Of a DNA stretch of 64,000 nucleotides, positions 59,257-64,000 are shown piece by piece. Position 1 is the stretch's first letter, and the number at the start of each line of letters is the position of its first letter. The DNA comes from Roseibacillus sp. (GTDB lineage Bacteria; Verrucomicrobiota; Verrucomicrobiia; Verrucomicrobiales; Akkermansiaceae), in assembly GCA_028821775.1 (NCBI GenBank), contig JAPKFB010000017.1, positions 1 to 64,000 on the forward strand. Reading direction: 5' to 3'. A model generated the notes under the pieces. That model saw only the letters and a list, made by a program, of their open reading frames with translations, searched no databases and was not told where the DNA came from. Position numbers and translations under genes: made by a program.

Positions 59257-59313
59257 GTTGCGCAGCGAGACGCCAGGCGCTCATTTTTCTGAGCAGGGTC
59301 CAGTTTCCGGACT

Positions 59314-59631
59314 TCAAGCGAGTTTTACCGCGGTCCCATAGGCCAGCATCTCGGCCATGCCCTGCTGAACCATGGACGTGGTGAAGCGCACATTAATGAC
59401 GGCGTCGGCTCCGAGCTGCTCGGCAGACCGAATCATCCGTGCAATCGCCTCGTCGCGGGATTCGGAAAGCATCTCGGTGTAGCCACGCACCTCGCCGCCC
59501 ACCAGAGTTTTCAAGCTGGCGGCGATATCGCGGCCCACATGTTTGGCGCGCACAGTATTGCCACAAACGACGCCGAGGTGTTGGTTGACGCTTCGCCCCG
59601 CGATGGATTCGGTATTACTGATCAACAACAT
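59314..59631 (-). CDS. YbjQ family protein
   Basis: 105 residues: MLLISNTESIAGRSVNQHLG, VVCGNTVRAKHVGRDIAASL, GGEVRGYTEMLSESRDEAIA and QLGADAVINVRFTTSMVQQG match the YbjQ (DUF74) family, a pentameric small protein of unknown role. Slightly shorter loops than in E. coli. Monocistronic. Confidence 0.92.
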   Translation of the reverse strand: MLLISNTESIAGRSVNQHLGVVCGNTVRAKHVGRDIAASLKTLVGGEVRGYTEMLSESRDEAIARMIRSAEQLGADAVINVRFTTSMVQQGMAEMLAYGTAVKLA

Positions 59632-59739
59632 GCCGCCATCTTACCATTGGCGGTCAGGGCGCGCGACTACAGAATCGCGGCTGCGATGGAGCCGGGTGAT
59701 GTTTCCGGCATCGGGCCACCATGGAAGGTGGCCTTGGGC

Positions 59740-59967
59740 TTACTTGATCAGTCCCGCTTTCTTCAGCGTGGAGTAGGCCCCGTTCTTGTTGATGGTCTTG
59801 AACGCTTTGGCGCTCGCTTTGACCTTCACATAGCGGCTGAGTTCAGGAACCCAGACGCGCTTGGTCTTGAGATTGGGAGTGACCGAACGCTTCACCGCCT
59901 TCGTCACGTGACGGCCGATTCCGCCTTTCTTTTTGGCCAAACCAGAACGGTGAATTCTACGGCCCAT
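59740..59967 (-). CDS. rpmB: 50S ribosomal protein L28 (bL28)
   Basis: 75 residues from the ATG at 59967: MGRRIHRSGLAKKKGGIGRH, VTKAVKRSVTPNLKTKRVWV, then KVKASAKAFKTINKNGAYST. The highly basic composition and the TxRxWxPNLQ-like core identify bL28. It has no zinc-binding cysteines. It is alone, not paired with rpmG. Confidence 0.94.
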   Translation of the reverse strand: MGRRIHRSGLAKKKGGIGRHVTKAVKRSVTPNLKTKRVWVPELSRYVKVKASAKAFKTINKNGAYSTLKKAGLIK

Positions 59968-60144
59968 GCGGACTCGGGAACCTCGGATGCTGCAAACACG
60001 TGACATAGCTGAAAGGGGTGGGTTGCGGGGCGGGGAGAAAAGCGGCGATAGGGCTCCCGGTCAAGAAATTTCGAGAGATCAGGGCACCAATCCCTTGAAA
60101 ATTGGGAAGGTGGGCCTGATTGCCTTCATCCTGCTGGTTGGGAG

Positions 60145-61539
60145 TCACTTGCTGGTCCAGTCATTGGGGGCCTGGCTGAGGACCGTTTGGCGAAGTCGCC
60201 AAGAACCATCAGGAAGGGCGGCGTAGTCGATCGTGATGCTCGGGTCGAGGATGGGTAAGGCACGGAGATTGGTGGGGACGAGCTCTTCCAAGGTGCTCGG
60301 GTAGCCACCCTGGGCGAGACGAAAGCGTTCGAGAGCGACTGCCAAGCGCGCGCGGTGCATGTTGGCATCGGTCACGAACATCACCTCTCCAACCCCGCCT
60401 CCGAGTCCAAAATTTGAGAGGGCAAAGTGCGCGAGCGGGGCGAGGAAGCGATCGCCACTGTCATCGAGTCGATGCTGACGGGCCGTTTCCCAAAGCTTCA
60501 GATGGGCGAGTTGGCCGCCCTTGCTGAGGAACAATTCCTGTTGATTCTGGCAGAGGGCGAGCCGGTTGGCGTTCATCCACATTCTTGTGAGCTTGCCCCG
60601 GATTCCGCGGGAGCTCTTGGTGCTTGAGAGGGCGCTGAGCAGGGCGGGATCGTCGGAAGATTCGACGGTTTCAAAGAAGGCGAGGATGAGAGCGCGCTCC
60701 ATGCGCAGGCTTTTGAGGAAGCCCTTCTGCAAGGGAGGCGTTTGCTCGAGGGTGTCTGCCAGCTTGGCGAGTTGATCGGCGTCGAAGAGGCGCTCGCGAA
60801 GACAAGAGCGGAGTTCATCAAGGAGTGCGGCGTGCAGTCCGGCTTGGAAGACCAGGGAGATGAGGAGGGGCAGATCGGTGTAGGCGCGCGAGATTTGGGC
60901 CGTCGTGTCGAAGTCCGCCAAGAGAGCGTTGTTCTCATGGAGGCCTCGTCGGATCGCAGCGCGCGCGAGTAGGGCCTTGCCGAGATTGAAGAGCGGGGTG
61001 AACTTGGGCATCTCGACATCCACGAAGAGCCGCGACCAGTCCAAGTCATACCAGAGATGTTCTCGTTCCCGGACCGCTTCCACGAGGGGATCGAGAGTGG
61101 CACTCCAGGATTGGTAGGGCCCTCCGAGGTGGCTGCGAAAATCATCGGAGGTCGTGTCTGGCGGGAGACCGAAGCTGGAGTAGATCGAGCTCACCTTGCC
61201 CTCGCCCAGATCGGAGAGATATTCCAGGTAGCGATCCTGATTCCAGCCGGGGAGCGTCTTGGAGAGGGCCTCGAGCCAGCCTCGTTCTTCATCGATCTCC
61301 GCGACGAAAGTCGAGATGGCAGGATGACGGGCGAGGTTTTCGGAATCCGGAATTGCGGGGAGAGCATAGTGACTGAGCTCAAACTGCTCACCCCGGGTCT
61401 CCCACTTGGAAGTAAACTCCTGCCACGCTTGATCGCTTTGCTTCTTGAGGAAACGGGCTCCGAGGAAGGGGAGAACGATGAGAATCAGGAGCCCGAGGGG
61501 AACAATCCATCGTCGCAGGGCCTTCTGAGGGGTTGCCAT
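60145..61539 (-). CDS. Membrane-anchored protein of unknown function
   Basis: 464 residues from the ATG at 61539. An N-terminal anchor (LRRWIVPLGLLILIVLPFLG) follows a basic end. The rest is helical and extracytoplasmic, with FLAPLAHFALSNFGLGGGVG and MHRARLAVALERFRLAQGGY near the end, the latter followed by PSTLEELVPTNL. This RxAxALExFRLxxGxYPxxLxxLVP segment is like the pilin-type helix of large verrucomicrobial secreted proteins. No catalytic motif is seen. Confidence 0.65.
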   Translation of the reverse strand: MATPQKALRRWIVPLGLLILIVLPFLGARFLKKQSDQAWQEFTSKWETRGEQFELSHYALPAIPDSENLARHPAISTFVAEIDEERGWLEALSKTLPGWNQDRYLEYLSDLGEGKVSSIYSSFGLPPDTTSDDFRSHLGGPYQSWSATLDPLVEAVREREHLWYDLDWSRLFVDVEMPKFTPLFNLGKALLARAAIRRGLHENNALLADFDTTAQISRAYTDLPLLISLVFQAGLHAALLDELRSCLRERLFDADQLAKLADTLEQTPPLQKGFLKSLRMERALILAFFETVESSDDPALLSALSSTKSSRGIRGKLTRMWMNANRLALCQNQQELFLSKGGQLAHLKLWETARQHRLDDSGDRFLAPLAHFALSNFGLGGGVGEVMFVTDANMHRARLAVALERFRLAQGGYPSTLEELVPTNLRALPILDPSITIDYAALPDGSWRLRQTVLSQAPNDWTSK

Positions 61540-61864
61540 GCGCGCTTCTAGCGCATCGCAGCGGAGGTCGCTAGGGTGGGTTCGAAAATTCTGGAGCACT
61601 CGCGGCGTCAGGGGAACGCGCTCGTGGAGAGGCAGGTCGCAGGCGGATCTCCACTGGGTGGAGATCGCTCCGAAGGAGGGTCCAGAGAGCGGTCACGGTC
61701 CTCTCGGGGTTGTGGAGGAGGGATAGAACGGAAAACATGGTAGCCCCTGTCAGACGGTGATGAACGCCCCTATCGGGTCCCTAGGCCCCGGGATGGGGGA
61801 GAGATTCACAGCTACTGAACTTTTCGCACGCGACGAGGTGGGGGCTCTTTCGTAGGGTGCTCCC
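61540..61864. other. Intergenic region with a strong hairpin
   Basis: About 325 bases between divergent genes. It contains a perfect 9-bp hairpin GATCTCCAC (61646-61654), loop TGG, GTGGAGATC (61658-61666). No gene is seen. The promoters of both neighbours must be here. Confidence 0.5.
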
Positions 61865-62548
61865 ATGGCGAAGACAAAGGTGGCCTGGGTGACGGGCTGT
61901 ACGCGCGGATTGGGCCGGGCGATGGTGGGCGGTCTGGCTGCGCGGGGGTGGACCTTGGCGGGTTGCGCCCGAAGCGAGGGGGGCGTCCAGGAGGTGCGGA
62001 GCGCAGTGGGCTCGCCCCACTTTTTCGCCAAGGTCGATGTGGTGGATGATGCTCAGGTGGCTGAATTTTGTGTGGGGGCGATGGCGGCGACTGGTGCGCC
62101 TGACCTGCTGCTCAACAGCGCGGCTCTCATGAACACCCCGGGCCCGCTGTGGGAAGTGGAGGCGAGGGAGTTTTCCGATGTGATCGACGTGAATATTAAG
62201 GGCGTTGCGAATGTGCTGCGACATGTCATTCCCCTCATGATCGAGCACGGGACCGGCGTGGTGGTGAACTTCAGCTCGGGCTGGGGCCGGTCGACCTCGC
62301 CGGAGGTTGGGCCCTATTGCGCGACCAAGTGGGCCATCGAGGGTCTGACCCAGGCGCTCTCCCAGGAACTTCCCCCCGGGTTGGCGGCGGTGGCGCTCAA
62401 TCCCGGCATCATCGATACGGACATGCTGCGCGAGGCGTGGGGAGAGGAAGCCTCCGCGTATCCCAACCCGGAAGAGTGGGCTCAAAGCGCGGTCCCATTT
62501 TTGGAGAGTCTGAGCGCGAAGGACAACGGGGGGGCGCTCTCGGTATGA
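61865..62548 (+). CDS. Short-chain dehydrogenase/reductase
   Basis: 227 residues, Rossmann fold. VAWVTGCTRGLGRAMVGGLA holds the TGxxxGxG cofactor motif; LLNSAALMN takes the place of NNAG; the catalytic triad is Ser in VVNFSSGWGR and YCATKWAIEG (YxxxK). The substrate is not indicated. The basic/polar residue after the second strand (CARSEGG) suggests NADP(H), with low certainty. folP follows after 123 bases. Confidence 0.92.
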   Translation: MAKTKVAWVTGCTRGLGRAMVGGLAARGWTLAGCARSEGGVQEVRSAVGSPHFFAKVDVVDDAQVAEFCVGAMAATGAPDLLLNSAALMNTPGPLWEVEAREFSDVIDVNIKGVANVLRHVIPLMIEHGTGVVVNFSSGWGRSTSPEVGPYCATKWAIEGLTQALSQELPPGLAAVALNPGIIDTDMLREAWGEEASAYPNPEEWAQSAVPFLESLSAKDNGGALSV

Positions 62549-62671
62549 TCGTGAACCGCGGCCAGAGGAGGGAAGGTCCAGCGCGCAAGACTTCGAGGGC
62601 AGTTTCGAGCTGCTCTTGGTCCTTCCAAGTGCGAAGGGATTGGCGCATGACGATCAAAACTGAAGATTGAA

Positions 62672-63544
62672 ATGCTCCTCCGCTTGCCCTTCCGCCGCCT
62701 CCGTTTTCCGCGGCGACCTCTCATCATGGGGATTGTGAACGTGAACGATGATTCGTTTTCGGGAGACGGGACTCTGGACCTTGAGGAGGCTTTGCAGCTT
62801 GCCAAGAAACAGGTGGCGGCGGGTGCGGATGTGATCGATGTGGGCGCCGAAAGCGCCCGCACGAATCGGGATGCGATCCCGGTCGACGAGGAGGTCGCGC
62901 GCTTTGGGGGATTTATGGAGCGTTGGGGCGAAACGATGTTGACGGCAGATCCTGTCGATGCGCAACAGGTGTGGCCCCCGGTGCTTTCGGCGAACACCTG
63001 GCGCCCGGAAGTGGTGGAGGCCGTGTTGGAGATGGGCGCAGAGATGATCAATGACTTGGGAGGCCTGCCCACCGCGTGCAATGCCCGACTCGCTGCGAAG
63101 CATGGAGCGGCCTTGTTGGTGATGCACACGATGGGGGAGCCCAAGATTCCTCAGACCGAGCAACAGTGGCCCGACGTGGTGGCGGAATTGGATCGTTTCT
63201 TTCGGGAGAAACTGGCTCTCGCGCAGTCGGCGGGACTGAGTGAAGAGCAGTTGGTGCTCGATCCCGGAATCGACTTTGCGAAGCAGTGCGACGACAACTT
63301 GCGGGTTCTGAAACAGGTGGATCACCTCGCGGTGTTTGAGCGACCAGTTCTCCTTCCGATTTCGCGCAAGACGGTGATCGGCGATGTCCTCGGGATCGAA
63401 GAACCGACCGCGCGTGATGCGGGAACGATCGGGCTTCTGGCATCGGGTATCTTGAGCGGAGCGCAGATCTTCCGGATGCATGATGTTGCGGCAGGGTGGC
63501 AGGCTGCGAAGATCTTGTGGGCGGTCGTTCAGAGGGGTAAATGA
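62672..63544 (+). CDS. folP: Dihydropteroate synthase
   Basis: Joins p-aminobenzoate to pterin pyrophosphate in folate synthesis; the sulfonamide target. 290 residues. PLIMGIVNVNDDSFSGDGTL replaces the usual MGILNVTPDSFSDGG loop, but the Asn and DSF positions are kept. DVIDVGAESARTNRD, EMINDLGG, LVLDPGIDFAK and PISRKTVIGDVLG follow, ending with FRMHDVAAG (the R-x-HDV motif). Structure is intact, so probably active. Confidence 0.92.
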   Translation: MLLRLPFRRLRFPRRPLIMGIVNVNDDSFSGDGTLDLEEALQLAKKQVAAGADVIDVGAESARTNRDAIPVDEEVARFGGFMERWGETMLTADPVDAQQVWPPVLSANTWRPEVVEAVLEMGAEMINDLGGLPTACNARLAAKHGAALLVMHTMGEPKIPQTEQQWPDVVAELDRFFREKLALAQSAGLSEEQLVLDPGIDFAKQCDDNLRVLKQVDHLAVFERPVLLPISRKTVIGDVLGIEEPTARDAGTIGLLASGILSGAQIFRMHDVAAGWQAAKILWAVVQRGK

Positions 63545-63581
63545 TCTGGCCTGACGGGCTCACCTGTTGCACGATAGGCGC

Positions 63582-63866
63582 ATGGCTAGCAGCGCGGAGG
63601 GGATGATCACCGTCTTGTTTTTGGGAGTGCTGGTCGCATGGATGGTCGGGAGCCTGGGGCGCTCCAAAACGGAACCCGATGGGGCGCCCATCCTGTGTTT
63701 GGATGACTCGACGGCTTCCCTCGCGTGGTGGGTGCTCGGTGCGGGCCCCTCGAATATGCATCTGAGAAATTTTGCGAACGGACCCTCTTCCTCCTTCGCC
63801 GAGAACGATGCATACATCGACCGCCCGGGGGGTGAACTGGGACGCCGAGTCTGGCAAGAGGAGTGA
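63582..63866 (+). CDS. Small membrane protein downstream of folP
   Basis: 94 residues: MASSAEGMITVLFLGVLVAW, MVGSLGRSKTEPDGAPI, then a variable soluble part. One N-terminal helix. No family is recognised. Its TGA overlaps the next start as TGATG, so it is coupled to the following gene and probably part of the folP operon. Confidence 0.55.
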   Translation: MASSAEGMITVLFLGVLVAWMVGSLGRSKTEPDGAPILCLDDSTASLAWWVLGAGPSNMHLRNFANGPSSSFAENDAYIDRPGGELGRRVWQEE

Positions 63867-64000
63867 TGGATTGGTTGTTCGCCACAGGGGGGAGTGAGGT
63901 GGGGTCGGAACTCGATCGCTTTGGAATACAGCTCGCGCTGATAGCGGGTGTTGCCTTGTTTCTGGGAGCGCTTCGTCTCTGGCGGGCGGAAGGCACCCGA
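63866..64000 (+). CDS. Membrane protein, cut by the window end (partial)
   Basis: The 45 visible codons begin MDWLFATGGSEVGSELDRFG and have a hydrophobic helix (IQLALIAGVALFLGALRLW). The gene runs off the window. Translationally coupled to the preceding small membrane protein. Identity cannot be given. Confidence 0.5.
   Translation, partial: MDWLFATGGSEVGSELDRFGIQLALIAGVALFLGALRLWRAEGTR

Overview
The window is a G+C-rich bacterial chromosome segment, densely coded on both strands. It most likely comes from the phylum Verrucomicrobiota (PVC group). Pointers are a UvrA that is two UvrA proteins fused in one chain (a PVC habit), a secreted SHD1-type protein, membrane-spanning Ser/Thr kinases with lectin-like sensor regions, a pseudopilin of the verrucomicrobial kind, and gene leaders that lack Shine-Dalgarno motifs. 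This is inferred from protein character only; there is no rRNA gene in the window.

Layout. 1-4924: end of atpF, then atpH-A-G-D-C, with an unusually short delta subunit. 4925-5689: decayed DUF1501-like gene. 5690-8887: carB. 8934-11529: a protease-like protein without its catalytic residues, a frameshifted small gene with a 43-residue membrane-protein neighbour, and an azurin-like cupredoxin. 11861-17458: tandem uvrA. 17670-23058: two paralogous kinases, divergent from a truncated haemoglobin. 23757-28029: SHD1 protein, CPBP protease, thiL, coiled-coil protein. 28138-30433: leuC, a 70-residue secreted protein, leuD. 31140-36873: hflX, L,D-transpeptidase, PpiC isomerase, pseudopilin with a decayed neighbour copy, rph. 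37054-42128: lpxK, recJ, recG. 42164-46820: glyoxalase, UspA fragment, LolC-like permease lacking an ordinary start codon, RDD protein, RNase H-like exonuclease, zinc-ribbon membrane protein and a 35-residue membrane protein. 46935-52504: PAS/PP2C phosphatase, CAP protein, panD, and a translationally coupled lipoprotein/TPM/TPM operon. 52697-56708: decayed secG copy, secG, rhomboid, class III aminotransferase, Dabb protein, orphan nuoA. 56804-64000: small basic protein, ruvA, ATP-grasp-like protein, YbjQ protein, rpmB, membrane-anchored protein, SDR, folP and two small ORFs.

Most genes are housekeeping: energy (ATP synthase, nuoA), pyrimidine/arginine precursor (carB), leucine, pantothenate, thiamine and folate synthesis, lipid A (lpxK), DNA repair (uvrA, recJ, recG, ruvA), secretion (secG), cell envelope. 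The accessory interest lies in the signalling proteins (kinase pair, PP2C phosphatase), the coupled TPM operon, several microproteins, and at least four decayed genes. Two of the decayed genes sit beside their intact parent (secG, pseudopilin), and in two the frame would be restored by one extra G in a G-run. No CRISPR array, insertion sequence, phage, tRNA or rRNA was recognised. I see no clear new defence or biosynthetic system; the best candidates for something undescribed are the coupled TPM-TPM-lipoprotein operon, the paired lectin-domain kinases, and the orphan nuoA locus with a palindrome upstream of its small basic neighbour.
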